From Nitzschia sp. DOCU1 (taxonomy: Eukaryota > Bacillariophyta > Bacillariophyceae > Bacillariales > Bacillariaceae): 64,000 nt of DNA. The stretch covers positions 930,001 through 994,000 of the forward strand of contig OX595997.1 in assembly GCA_951394045.1 (NCBI GenBank). The letters are read 5' to 3'. Position 1 is the first letter of the stretch. Each line of letters begins with the position of its first letter. Made by a program: the position numbers and the translations under genes. The notes under the pieces were generated by a model that saw only the letters and a program-made list of their open reading frames with translations, was not told the origin of the DNA and ran no database searches. Positions 38,720 through 48,808 of this stretch are shown piece after piece.

Positions 38720-41700
38720 TTATGACTGACTAGAAGAGGGCGGCCACTTGACCCCTGCTTGATCGCCACGCGGTGGCCACACGTACGTGGCGGTAGCTGC
38801 AGCGGCAGCTGCTGCACTGTCCGGCGCCAACGGCTTGCTGCGCAACAGGGCTCGACTTGCCGCCGTAGCCGCTGCGGCTGCCGCAGCAGCTGATTCTTGA
38901 CCTCGTAGGGCCGCAAAGGATGGAATGGCACGTTGTTTGGGATTGCCCAGTGCTGCGCCAAAACCATGTGTAGCAGCAGCAGCCGCACGATCCACAAATG
39001 CCGAAGAGTGATAACCAGCACCTTGGCCATTTTGTTGTTGTTGCTGCTGCTGCTGCAGCTGTTGTTCTTGCTGATGTTGATCGGCCTTGATTCCAGCAAA
39101 GCTAGCCAACGCCACCAATGCATCAGCAGATGCCAGAGTAGCCATGGAGGTGGAACCCGACGGCAAATTCAAAGACGACCGATAGGCTGAAACAGAATCG
39201 GCCACTTCGCGAGAAGCCGCTGGCGGTACTCGTTCCCATGAAGTAATTGGAGGAGATGCTGCAGGGACAGCTGCTTCCGTCGCATACGACCGCCGATTGT
39301 AGTCGACAGAGTTCACTTCCAGCGCAGCAGGTTGAGACGGAACGGCAGTCGCATGCGATATGTGGTTGGCATAGGATGCGACAATCATTTCCCGGCGTTG
39401 TCGTTCCAAATCTGCCGCAGTCAGTGTTGGTGCTGGCGCTGGTATCGTAGTATACGACGGCGCAGCAGCAGCTACAGTAGTAGCCTGCTGTCTGGTCTCT
39501 TCCAAACGAATTAACCGTTCCCTTTCTTTTCGCAATTCTTCTTCTTCGCGACGACGTTGTTCTTCCAATTCACGTTGCTTTTGCTTACGAGCGTCACGTC
39601 GTCGTTGATCGGCTAGACGTCGCTTTTCTTGTCGACGCGCCTTTCTCGCTTCTTCCTCCTTTTCACGCTTTTCACGTTCGACCTTGGCCATTTCATCAAA
39701 ATCAATAGGCAATGCCCGCTTGCCACAGGAGTGAATGACAAGACGGCCCCGACAAGCATGGCAGTTGGGATCCATCTTGGGTTCCTTTCTTGTTTCCATA
39801 ATCACAAAATCCGAATCACGGTCCGATCCGGCCTTGCTGCTGTAAGCATGAGCTTGATTATTATCATTTTGGGATGAACTTCTCGAGGCCGTATCAGAGG
39901 GATCAGTATCAGGAGTTTGAACGCCGCGTACATGATTGGGACTCAACCCCAAGAGTCCCAAGGCAACGGCGGCCTCATCTTGTCGAATCTTGGTTTGGAG
40001 GGCATCCAGCTTGGTAGCACCATTGCCGCCACGGCCACCATTTACCATGACAACGGCGTGTTCCTTTTCGTCGTCGTCATCATCATCGTCGTCGTCGTCC
40101 GCAGCGGCCTCATCCGCTGCGTTAGGAGAAGGAGTAACTTGCTTCGGAAACAGAGGGAGAGGAGCCAATTTGCTTCCATTGCCATCGGCAGCACAAGCTT
40201 GCTTGGAAAACATGAATCGTTGTAATCGGGGATCAATGGAGGACTTGATGAGTGCTTCCAAACTGGCAGCTCGAGATCGTTTTCCGTGTCTGCCACCAGC
40301 AACGACCGCACCGCGGTTAACGACCACTGCCGATGACGAGGGCGGCGCACTGGCAATGACAACCTTGGCAGTAACAGAAAAGGAAAAGTCGCCACCACCT
40401 TCGTGTTTCTTGGGGTTAGCATGACCCAAACTTTCTAGAATATTCGAGACAAAAAGTTTGGGATCATGCTGGACTGGCAGCTGTGCGGCAGCATGAACTT
40501 TGGAGGGACTGCCGTTCGGTTGGTCCTCATCATGAGCGTGCTGTTCGGCGACAACTTGTTCCTCCTCGACGTCGTCGTCATCGTCCATTTGAGAGTTGAC
40601 CGCTTGTCGTAGATATGCTTCTGGTCGACACGGAATCAACGTCCCGTTGGCGTCTTGTGGTTTTAGAGGATATACCACATCCACATCGACATCCTCAATA
40701 ACGTGACTGCGTCGCTGCCTCTCCAGCTTTTGCTCCAGAAGAGAACGTCGCATGGCCTCTCTCAAGTCTTCGTCCATTTCGTCTTCAAAGACATTGACTG
40801 AGGCTGATTCATCGTCATCGTCGTCGTTATCTTTGGACTCTGTGACGGCATTCTCTTTTGACGCCGACGACGGCTCGACCACTTGATCCAATTCGCCTTC
40901 GTCTTCCATGTAATCCAGATTATCTGTAATAACTTGATAACCCGGCGGATACATGATTCCAGCAAAGTTGGACTTCATTCTTGGCTGCAGTACATGAGCT
41001 TCCCCGTCTCTGGAAGCCACAATGAGACGATCGCCATTGGCAGTGGGTGCCGACACCAATGCTTGAACGCCATCCGATTTCAGAGGCAATGGTAAAGAAA
41101 TGGCAGGTACCACGCTAGCTTGTTCCACTCGCCAGACATGCAATGTCTCTGTCAATTCCTTGGGTCCCTTGTAATGAGGGACACCAATCACGTACTGACC
41201 GAGATCACTACTTGCCTCCGCTGGCTCGTCGTCTTCGTCTTGCAACCAGTCGTCGCATTCCACGTTATTGGCACTGCTACTAGTACCAGCAGCAGTATCC
41301 TGGCAGAGACGGAATTTGCCAGGTGGCAAGCGTTTTCCCAGCATCAAACAATCTTTCCATACTATCGATTGTCCATGCAAGGCCAGTTGATCCCCATAGA
41401 CATGAATCAGTTCCAGTGTTTCTGTTTGATAGAGTCGGATCCCTCTCGAGCACGCCACCAAGGTGTACGTGCCTTGCGGTGATTGTCTCAGACTGGTAAA
41501 GTGATTGGATTGTTTGACAGGAATGCGCGTCTTGCAGGCCACCTTCCAATTGTCTATACTTCCTCCCTGTACGAGAATGAGTTCCAATTCTTCATTGGCG
41601 ACTGCCACAAAGAGCAATCGATTCTCCACATTTTTGGAATTGTCCCAGATTGCTGTGCAGCAAGGGCTTTTTAATAGAATCGGAGCATTTGCATCGCACA

Positions 41701-43135
41701 CTTCGACATTGTTCTGCGAGTGCTGCAGCAGCATCAACGGCGAGGACTGCCCCAGCATGGCCGCGTTGTCAAAGAGCGAGCAACTGACGAGTACATCAAA
41801 GCGCGATGGATGCACATCTAGCGATGTGACGAGTCGGTCTTGAGCCAGCGGACAAACCCACAGCGAAGTCTGCGAGGGCACATCCATGCACTCCAACTCA
41901 CAGGCCGTCGCTAGGACCACTCGATCGCCAATCATCCCCAGAGCATGAATGGTCGTTTGTGAGGTGTCCACAACTAGTGACTTTCGCTTTCGCCGTTGCT
42001 GATCTCTAATCTTTTCTTGTTCTTGAATTGCGCGTTGCTGACACGCCACCGTCTCGAGTCTCGCCACAGGTCGCAGAACGGCCGCCTCGAGGCTGTAAAT
42101 AATGCAAAATCCCATCGAGTCGCCCACTGCCATGTAGCTGTGATCAGGCTTTCTGGTGGTCATGCAGGTGATGGAGCGTGTGACGGGCGTCAGATCGTCT
42201 GGCAGTCGATTCGTGTCGGCATCGTAGTCATCGTCGAAATAGACATTTGGCTGGTAGAGCGGAGCCCACTGCGGCGATTCCAGCGGAGTCGTTACTTTGC
42301 CGAGACTCTTAACGACTTGCGAGCAGGACTTGTTGTTATCTTTGCTGACCCCGTTGAGAGCTAAAGGCGCGGACGAATCTTGCACAACGGGCGGCAGAAT
42401 CGGAGCCAGTCGGACCGCGTGGTTTACAAAGACGCCTTCCAAGTCGTTCAGGGGTGGCGGTGGCGTCGCAGGGATTTCCTCAGGAGACGAAGAGACTACT
42501 TTTTCGCGCTTTCCCTTGAGGTTCTTGACTAGCGGTGCTGAGCTGGCCACGGCTTTTGACGGCGACACCGGGGCAGGAACCGCCTTTGCCGCCAAAGGAG
42601 CCGAAGCCGCCGTCTCCAAACTACTACTCGACGTCATGGGGGCAGCAGCCGCTGTAGACACTGTAGAAGCAGTCACTGCAACTGTTGCGGGAGGTGCTAC
42701 TGTCGCTGGCTTGATCAAATTCTTATTCTTGGGTGGTCGGCCGCGTTTTCTCTTGACGGGAACAGAAGGGTCCACCGCCGGCTCTGCCGCAGCAGTCATT
42801 TGACGCTCTTGCGATAAGGCTTCTAATTTCTCCGCCGTCGTCATCTCCAACATGTCGTCTTTATGATAGGGCTTTCGCCTTCGATAAGGCCTCTTCTTGC
42901 TGGGAGAAGAAGAATCATCCTCCACGTCTTCTTCCACGAAATAAAACGAAGGCTTCGGGGGCTTCAATTCGGGTTCGACGCGGTCGCCCTTGCGAATTTT
43001 AGTGGTGAAGGTGCTGGGGTTGTCATCCGTGTACAACGTTGTAGGAGTGCGTTGCCGTTTAGGTCTCCGACGATCTCGACCCATGGTGGGCACACCCAGC
43101 AAGTCCCCAGTATCCACTTGCAAAGAAGTAGACAT
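38720..43135 (-). CDS. Large AT-hook nuclear protein, possibly WD40-like, function unknown (1471 aa)
   Basis: The ATG at 43135 is chosen. The N-terminus is basic, with an AT-hook core KRKRGRPPK (~residue 130) that binds the minor groove of AT-rich DNA, and Ala/Pro-rich linkers. Residues ~290-740 show weak repeats of the beta-propeller type (for example TTIHALGMIGDRVVLAT, VTSLDVHPSRFDVLVSC, HFTSLRQSPQGTYTLVA). Acidic stretches include a run of ten Asp. Later come a Cys/His knuckle (CHACRGRLVIHSCGKR), a highly charged helix rich in Arg, Glu and Lys, and a poly-Gln and poly-Ala tail. A chromatin-associated scaffold is a fair guess. No catalytic domain seen. Confidence 0.72.
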   Translation of the reverse strand: MSTSLQVDTGDLLGVPTMGRDRRRPKRQRTPTTLYTDDNPSTFTTKIRKGDRVEPELKPPKPSFYFVEEDVEDDSSSPSKKRPYRRRKPYHKDDMLEMTTAEKLEALSQERQMTAAAEPAVDPSVPVKRKRGRPPKNKNLIKPATVAPPATVAVTASTVSTAAAAPMTSSSSLETAASAPLAAKAVPAPVSPSKAVASSAPLVKNLKGKREKVVSSSPEEIPATPPPPLNDLEGVFVNHAVRLAPILPPVVQDSSAPLALNGVSKDNNKSCSQVVKSLGKVTTPLESPQWAPLYQPNVYFDDDYDADTNRLPDDLTPVTRSITCMTTRKPDHSYMAVGDSMGFCIIYSLEAAVLRPVARLETVACQQRAIQEQEKIRDQQRRKRKSLVVDTSQTTIHALGMIGDRVVLATACELECMDVPSQTSLWVCPLAQDRLVTSLDVHPSRFDVLVSCSLFDNAAMLGQSSPLMLLQHSQNNVEVCDANAPILLKSPCCTAIWDNSKNVENRLLFVAVANEELELILVQGGSIDNWKVACKTRIPVKQSNHFTSLRQSPQGTYTLVACSRGIRLYQTETLELIHVYGDQLALHGQSIVWKDCLMLGKRLPPGKFRLCQDTAAGTSSSANNVECDDWLQDEDDEPAEASSDLGQYVIGVPHYKGPKELTETLHVWRVEQASVVPAISLPLPLKSDGVQALVSAPTANGDRLIVASRDGEAHVLQPRMKSNFAGIMYPPGYQVITDNLDYMEDEGELDQVVEPSSASKENAVTESKDNDDDDDESASVNVFEDEMDEDLREAMRRSLLEQKLERQRRSHVIEDVDVDVVYPLKPQDANGTLIPCRPEAYLRQAVNSQMDDDDDVEEEQVVAEQHAHDEDQPNGSPSKVHAAAQLPVQHDPKLFVSNILESLGHANPKKHEGGGDFSFSVTAKVVIASAPPSSSAVVVNRGAVVAGGRHGKRSRAASLEALIKSSIDPRLQRFMFSKQACAADGNGSKLAPLPLFPKQVTPSPNAADEAAADDDDDDDDDDEKEHAVVMVNGGRGGNGATKLDALQTKIRQDEAAVALGLLGLSPNHVRGVQTPDTDPSDTASRSSSQNDNNQAHAYSSKAGSDRDSDFVIMETRKEPKMDPNCHACRGRLVIHSCGKRALPIDFDEMAKVEREKREKEEEARKARRQEKRRLADQRRRDARKQKQRELEEQRRREEEELRKERERLIRLEETRQQATTVAAAAPSYTTIPAPAPTLTAADLERQRREMIVASYANHISHATAVPSQPAALEVNSVDYNRRSYATEAAVPAASPPITSWERVPPAASREVADSVSAYRSSLNLPSGSTSMATLASADALVALASFAGIKADQHQQEQQLQQQQQQQQNGQGAGYHSSAFVDRAAAAATHGFGAALGNPKQRAIPSFAALRGQESAAAAAAAATAASRALLRSKPLAPDSAAAAAAATATYVWPPRGDQAGVKWPPSSSQS

Positions 43136-43914
43136 TTCAACAGTTTCCTTGGTATTATTGCAACAGTAAAAATGGAGTGTTGTGCTGTGCGATTCGGGTG
43201 GTGGTGGTGACGCTGTCTGCTAGCTGCACCCATAGATGTTGCGGCGGGGGGGGGGGGGGCTGGCATCCCAAAAAAGAGTCTTTTTCTTCGTGCCACGAGG
43301 AGGCCGAAATGAGTGTTCGGCCTACGTAGAAAGGATAGGGATTCCAACGTGACAACTCCTCTCTCATCGCATTGGATCGTAAACAACGTAAGTATTTACT
43401 TTTGCGAAGCGAATCTCCGGCCAATCAGAGTGCGTCAGTCGCAAGTTCAAGTCATTGTGCGACTCACGTATATTGCTACACACCAAATGTACTGTGCATA
43501 AATAACCAGGGTCATGTGAGAAAGGAGAGAACTTGGTGTCACTCCGACGACAATGCCATTCGAGCGCCCGCCGGCCGGCATCCAAAGCGATCTTGCTTCC
43601 GCCGAAACATCAAGAACAAAAAGTTCGCGCAACGACAGAACTTTCTCGTCGTCGTGTCACGAAGAAGCGTTGTCAAGTCAGCATCTGCGCAAGATATCTT
43701 TTCTGTTGTGTGGTCGACAGACGACGACCGAAAGATCCACTTTGTGTTTCTCTTTTATTGTTCATTTATTTACTCCACAATCATCCATTCACTCATCATG
43801 TGGTGTCGGTGAATTGAAATCGGAATGATCCTTTCCTTGTCAAGAATGTGGTGGTAGTGTTGTCTTACAGCTCCCTCCACTGTCATTCAATTCAATTCAC
43901 AAGCAAGCAGAAGT
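43136..43914. other. Divergent promoter region with G14 tract
   Basis: About 780 bp between divergent genes. An uninterrupted run of 14 G residues lies at 43246-43259, a likely site of length polymorphism and sequencing error. Short plus-strand frames at 43372-43828 overlap in all phases and are not protein-like. Confidence 0.5.
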
Positions 43915-45516
43915 ATGCCGATTGATCGCAAATGGCTCCGGAATCATCCTGATCAAGTGGAAGAATGGCAACGTTTACGGGGACTCCCTCGAGAAATTGT
44001 CCAAACAGCCTTCGAACTCGATCAAACGTCGCTCCAACTCTTGTATCAGGCGGATCGATGCCGGGAACGTCTCAATACCTTGCGACAACAACTGCGATCC
44101 AATCGAGATTGTCTTTTGCAAGAACTACGAAACACATGTCAAGTCCAACTCCAAGCCTTGGAGGAACAATACCTAGAAGCAAATGGAAAGTTATTGCGTG
44201 TCTTGTACAAGTTGGCGAGTCCTATGGATGGTTATTTGTGCGAGCAATTTCCCATTTGGAAGGGTGGCACGCCTCAGCCCGTGATGATGGGCGTGGATTT
44301 CCACAGTCACGCGGCATGGCACTTGTATCGTGCCATGATCCAATATGCACAAGAATTCTTTGGACGAAAATATTCCAATAATCATTCCATGTCCAATAAT
44401 AATGAACGGCAGGTAGATAAGGATTGGATGCATGCCATGTGGGGATGTACTGCTGTGGGTCTTGATGATGAACCTGGTGACGACAACAATATTACTCCGT
44501 CGTCTTCTTGCCCTATTTGTGCTGGTTCACAGGGAGAACAGGATGAAACCTTGCTGTCACCACCCGCATGGATCACATGGTTGGCACAATCCATGCCTCG
44601 CAAATCCATTTGGGGGTCCAAACAAGTTCCTAGATTTACCATTCTTCGAGGAGGCAGTACTAATAGTGGCGGCACGAGCAAGGCGTCCACAAAAAGGAAC
44701 AAGTCGTCCAACAAGAAGCAGCATAAAGTGGATTCAGTATCATCATCATTGGCCACTTCTCCTGTTTCTTCGTCTCAACAAGAAACAATCGAACTCTTGG
44801 CCATGACGGCTAGTTCTACTTGGGATGCCCGACAAGTACAACTGGAACTAGCACACGAGCTGGTTGCATTTTATCAGACCTTGTTGGTGTCCTCGAGTCA
44901 AAAGATATCGATAGAAGCAGTGGATCCATCCCAGTTGCATCTTCACGAACAAGGTCGGCTAGTGGTGGTAGTAGAAACTGCAACATCCAGTGGCACTATC
45001 CTACTGGGCTGGGTTTCCAACTTTGGAGATTCGGCAAGCCGGGCCTGTGATATTTCCTTTAAAGGTGGAGGTTTGGCGGATGCCAAGGATAAGGTATATT
45101 TGGTCCATGCTACCATTGTAGGACCAAATACTATATCGCGGATTGTACAATGCAATTTCAAGGCTGGTCATGATGTCATTCAAATTCCAGTATGTCTCCA
45201 AGCATACTTGGGAGCAGTGCTGGAAATGGAAAAAGAAGATCAAGGTACAATGACGATTCCCTTGAAGGCGCTGGGACCGTCCAAGGCTTCGGACAGTGTA
45301 CTGGCGCCGTCTCGCCCAAGTGTGAATTTGGTGGCCGCCGCCGCAAACCCTGAAATTGCTGCTGGAGGGATTCCAGCCAATTGCAGCAGCAGCAGCAGCA
45401 GCCAACGCCCGTCGTTATACTTTGCGTTGATGGATGCGGGCAAGCCGCAGTGTCAAGCACAGATACGCAACGAGGCGCTGTCTTGTCCTTATGGATTCTT
45501 GCTGGATACAAACTAG
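43915..45516 (+). CDS. Protein with a seryl-tRNA-synthetase-like N-terminal arm, no synthetase core (533 aa)
   Basis: Starts at the ATG at 43915. The first ~100 residues (WLRNHPDQVEEWQRLRGLP, FELDQTSLQLLYQADRCRER) follow the pattern of the SerRS N-terminal tRNA-binding coiled coil: a short lead, an R-x-NP-x-x-V block, then a long antiparallel helical hairpin with LD and QLR positions. The rest has no class II synthetase motifs 1-3. It contains GVDFHSHAAWHLYRAM, a CPIC pair, a Ser/Lys-rich linker, and a beta-rich C-terminus. So it is not a synthetase; the arm may bind tRNA or simply be a coiled coil. Function unknown. The 45380-45405 AGC repeat encodes a Ser run. Confidence 0.65.
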   Translation: MPIDRKWLRNHPDQVEEWQRLRGLPREIVQTAFELDQTSLQLLYQADRCRERLNTLRQQLRSNRDCLLQELRNTCQVQLQALEEQYLEANGKLLRVLYKLASPMDGYLCEQFPIWKGGTPQPVMMGVDFHSHAAWHLYRAMIQYAQEFFGRKYSNNHSMSNNNERQVDKDWMHAMWGCTAVGLDDEPGDDNNITPSSSCPICAGSQGEQDETLLSPPAWITWLAQSMPRKSIWGSKQVPRFTILRGGSTNSGGTSKASTKRNKSSNKKQHKVDSVSSSLATSPVSSSQQETIELLAMTASSTWDARQVQLELAHELVAFYQTLLVSSSQKISIEAVDPSQLHLHEQGRLVVVVETATSSGTILLGWVSNFGDSASRACDISFKGGGLADAKDKVYLVHATIVGPNTISRIVQCNFKAGHDVIQIPVCLQAYLGAVLEMEKEDQGTMTIPLKALGPSKASDSVLAPSRPSVNLVAAAANPEIAAGGIPANCSSSSSSQRPSLYFALMDAGKPQCQAQIRNEALSCPYGFLLDTN

Positions 45517-45880
45517 CTAACTGTAGGAGGATGGAATGCTGCAAGTTGCTAACAGTACCAACAGAGTAAACGCTAGATTTGATGACTACTAAAACCTTTT
45601 TTGCAATCCCACAAGTACGGTCGATTGCCCCACGATGGACCCTTGGACGACATGACGTTAGGTGTAGTCCCAGGCTAGTTCTTAACTAGAGTAATAGTTT
45701 TTTAAATGTGGTATTTACAAATGTTATGGTCGATTCTTCATTTAATATCGTAGCGGCGTCAGATTCAAACGCAATGATCTAATCCGGTTTGGTCGGTGTA
45801 GCCTTGACTTTGTAGTCAGTCATGGGAGTATGATGCGTGTAGTTGCCCTTTGCTTTCTGATGCGAAGATAAGCTTTCTAA
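45517..45880. other. Intergenic region between convergent genes
   Basis: About 365 bp of 3' UTR sequence for both neighbours. No feature recognised. Confidence 0.45.
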
Positions 45881-47116
45881 CTACCTCGCCAGAGGCAGGA
45901 ACAGATACGACAGGTAGAATAACTTCCACAAGTGCATGTAAAAGTGGTACACTTGCTTGGAATCATCAGGGTCCACCGGAGCCGCTTCGCTTTGGACGGA
46001 CCATCCCGCGAGAATAGCCGACAAGCCCACGAGGCCTCGACCCGCTCGGACGGCCCATGGCGCGGCGGACAGCAACGCTCCACGCAAAAAGCTGACTCCG
46101 ACACCAACAAAAAGAGTCGTCAATAAACGGTGCATTCCACCAAAGACTCGTTTTTGCCCCAATCGGACGGAAAAGGTTCGTACATTCTGACTAGCATCTC
46201 CCTTGACATCTGGCACATCCTTCATGAGCGCAATGACAATTCCGAACACTGCAAAGTACAAACTAGACAAAATGCATCGTGGATCTTGGGTCAGACATTG
46301 CCAGACGCTTCCCGTGCCTCCAAAGGCCGCCGAGCTGGCATGGGCAAAGAATCCCGCATTAATGACCGCACCTCGAACGGCGACGATACAAAAGGCCGCC
46401 AAGAATGGAAATCGCTTGAGACGAAAGGGCTCGAGTGAATACAAGGTGCCCAGAATGCCCGACATCCATAATGCCACATTCAATCCCTGCGTCCCAAAGA
46501 CGGGATGGGCAAAGCCCATACCGACACTGAGCAATAGAGCTACCAAAATGGTAATGATACCCGTTTTCATACTCAAATCTCCCGCCGCAATGGGAAGATT
46601 TGGTTTATTAATCTTGTCAATTTCCACGTCTGTCACCTGATTCAAACCCGTAATGTACAAGTTCATGAGAAGGGCGGGTAACATGGCGTATCCCATGCTC
46701 GCCAAGGATTGGGCCGAAATGGCGGCCACATAGGTAGGAGCCGCCAAGGCGTGCAACGCTGGAATGGCCAAGGCGGATCCAATCAGAGTATGGGGGCGAG
46801 TAAATCTCCACAAGACAATGGGAAAGGGGACCTTGGACGTTTTCTCTCCTTCGTTGACCGCAGAGGAGATTACGGGGCTGGAGGTGTGCAGGGATGATGT
46901 TGTGTGAGTGACGGGTCTTAGTGGGTATGAGTTGACATTCCAACTCGTTGTTGTCGTTGGCTTATCGGGGAGTACTCTTATAACGGAAGGTCGTGGCAAA
47001 GTCGTTTGATGACGATGATGATGATGATGTGTTTGAAAGCCCCATGCCAATGCTATTTGTAGGGCCAGCAACCCACCGCAGGCCAGCATTTTTGGGATTC
47101 GCTGGTATCTTTGCAT
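45881..47116 (-). CDS. Homogentisate phytyltransferase, plastid (tocopherol synthesis)
   Basis: A UbiA-family membrane prenyltransferase that joins homogentisate and phytyl diphosphate, the committed step of vitamin E synthesis in the plastid envelope. The start is the ATG at 47116 (411 residues). It exposes a signal peptide (MLACGGLLALQIALAWG) with F at the likely cleavage point (AWG-F), the diatom plastid-import signature, followed by a His run and a Thr/Ser-rich transit region. The two Asp-rich prenyl-diphosphate/Mg motifs are intact: NQVTDVEIDKINKP and KDVPDVKGD. About eight to nine hydrophobic helices follow. The first motif is close to plant HPT (N-Q-x-x-D-x-E-I-D-K-x-N-K-P); a homogentisate solanesyltransferase is the main alternative. 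It shares a ~530-bp promoter region with phosphomannomutase. Confidence 0.87.
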   Translation of the reverse strand: MQRYQRIPKMLACGGLLALQIALAWGFQTHHHHHRHQTTLPRPSVIRVLPDKPTTTTSWNVNSYPLRPVTHTTSSLHTSSPVISSAVNEGEKTSKVPFPIVLWRFTRPHTLIGSALAIPALHALAAPTYVAAISAQSLASMGYAMLPALLMNLYITGLNQVTDVEIDKINKPNLPIAAGDLSMKTGIITILVALLLSVGMGFAHPVFGTQGLNVALWMSGILGTLYSLEPFRLKRFPFLAAFCIVAVRGAVINAGFFAHASSAAFGGTGSVWQCLTQDPRCILSSLYFAVFGIVIALMKDVPDVKGDASQNVRTFSVRLGQKRVFGGMHRLLTTLFVGVGVSFLRGALLSAAPWAVRAGRGLVGLSAILAGWSVQSEAAPVDPDDSKQVYHFYMHLWKLFYLSYLFLPLAR

Positions 47117-47649
47117 CGGAATCGTTCTCGTCACAGATCTTTCGTTTGAAATTTCCAAGCGAGATCAACAAACTGAGTAGTACGGATCGATCTTGGGGGG
47201 TTTCAAGGCTAGTTGTTGTTGTTGTAGCAAAGAGAGATTTGCTCCCTTAGCCCTCTCATTCATCCAAGGGCCTCACCGTGTTGCCTTCGCTTTTGCGTCC
47301 GACAAGCAAGCAACAACTTTTGTGTTGCAAAATGAATGACGTCGTTGGTTGGAGGATCGGAATGCTAGCACGCTCGCTGGCTGGCTGGCTTTTTTCGCGC
47401 GCTTCCCGACGAAAGGATCTGCAACTTTAGTCGAACTAATCGGTTTAGACTGATTTAGCCCTCTTTCTGGATACAACCAACGGATCTTTGACTTTGGTGG
47501 TGCGAGAAAGGCAGACCGCCGCCTTTCCCATCATTGCTGGCGCGGGGCGTCGTCGGCATTGCAAAAACAGGATGATGCGACTGTCGTCGCCACTCATCAC
47601 ATCATTATTATTGTTGCAACGACCACGATACGGATTTAGCTTCAAACCC
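47117..47649. other. Shared upstream region of the phytyltransferase and phosphomannomutase genes
   Basis: 533 bp between the two divergent starts. The phosphomannomutase frame is open back to 47488 and has an ATG at 47572, so part of this may be its 5' UTR or N-terminus. No motif recognised. Confidence 0.4.
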
Positions 47650-48526
47650 ATGTCTGACGACTCTAACAAGCGTTTGAAAATGTCCACTCCCGAGAATCCC
47701 CGCATCATTGCCTTGTTTGACGTCGATGGCACCTTGACGATTCCTCGTGGTGAGATTAGTTCGGACATGCTGGCCTTTATGAAGGACCTTTCCAAGAAGA
47801 TTACCGTTGGTATTGTCGGTGGAAGTGATTTGCCCAAGCAAGAAGAGCAACTCGGGGAAGGCATTGTGAACCTTTTTCCTTACAACTTTTCGCAAAACGG
47901 ACTGGTGGCCTACAAGAATGGCGAATTGCTCGAGTCGCAAACGATTGCCAAGTTTCTGGGAGAAGACAACATCAAGCGTGTTATCAACTGGACGCTCAAG
48001 TACTTTTCAGAACTCGATCTTCCCGTCAAGGTAGGCCTTTGTTTGACGTTTGCTTGTTTTGTGGGTGTTCGCTGTATACCGTCCCATTCCTCTCTAAACC
48101 CTGCTTTCTCGCGTCTGCTACTATTAGCGCGGCACGTTTATTGAATTCCGATCGGGCATGCTCAATATCTCTCCTATCGGTCGAAACTGTTCCAGGGAAG
48201 AACGTAACGATTACGAAAAGTTTGATCTGGAAAACAATATCCGAAAGAACATGGTAGAGGCGATGAAGAAGGAATTTGCCGATTTGGATTTGACGTACAG
48301 CATTGGTGGCCAAATCTCCTTTGATTGCTTCCCGACGGGATGGGATAAAACGTACTGTCTCAAATACATCAACCCGGAAGACTTTGATGAGATTCATTTC
48401 TTTGGAGACAAGACGTTTGAAGGAGGAAACGATTTTGAAATCTTTTCTCATGAGCGAACTATTGGACACACTGTTACCTCTCCTGAAGATACCAAGGAGC
48501 AGTGTACTAAACTCTTTATGAGCTAA
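47650..48526 (+). CDS. Phosphomannomutase (two exons, 259 aa)
   Basis: Interconverts mannose-6-phosphate and mannose-1-phosphate, feeding GDP-mannose for N-glycans, GPI anchors and, in algae, ascorbate and cell-wall mannans. Exons 47650-48030 and 48128-48526; the 97-nt intron (GTAGGC...TTAG) splits the protein at [15 protein letters not shown]. The HAD catalytic motif is FDVDGTLT, with both Asp. Further family blocks are [55 protein letters not shown] and [12 protein letters not shown]. Length fits eukaryotic PMM. ATGs at 47572 and 47680 are also possible; the first would add a hydrophobic leader unusual for this cytosolic enzyme. Confidence 0.95.
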
Positions 48527-48808
48527 AGAAGCGGGTAGGTGGCTGGTCTGAATAAGGAAACCGTTGCAGTAACGAATAGATGACTTTGAGACTTGACAAA
48601 GACGCTGTTCCTAAAATCGAGATACACAATTCGTGACTTTACTCTATCTTTCTAGTCCTCTGTTGATGAAAGCAGATGCTTGACGGCACTGACTCTGGAC
48701 TCCAAGCCAGACTAGCACGTCAAGTGACAACGAAAGGGTCAACACAACGCAGAATGAAGGAGAGATTCCAAACATCCTTGGAACTTAAGAGGAACTCAGT
48801 TCATTCCC

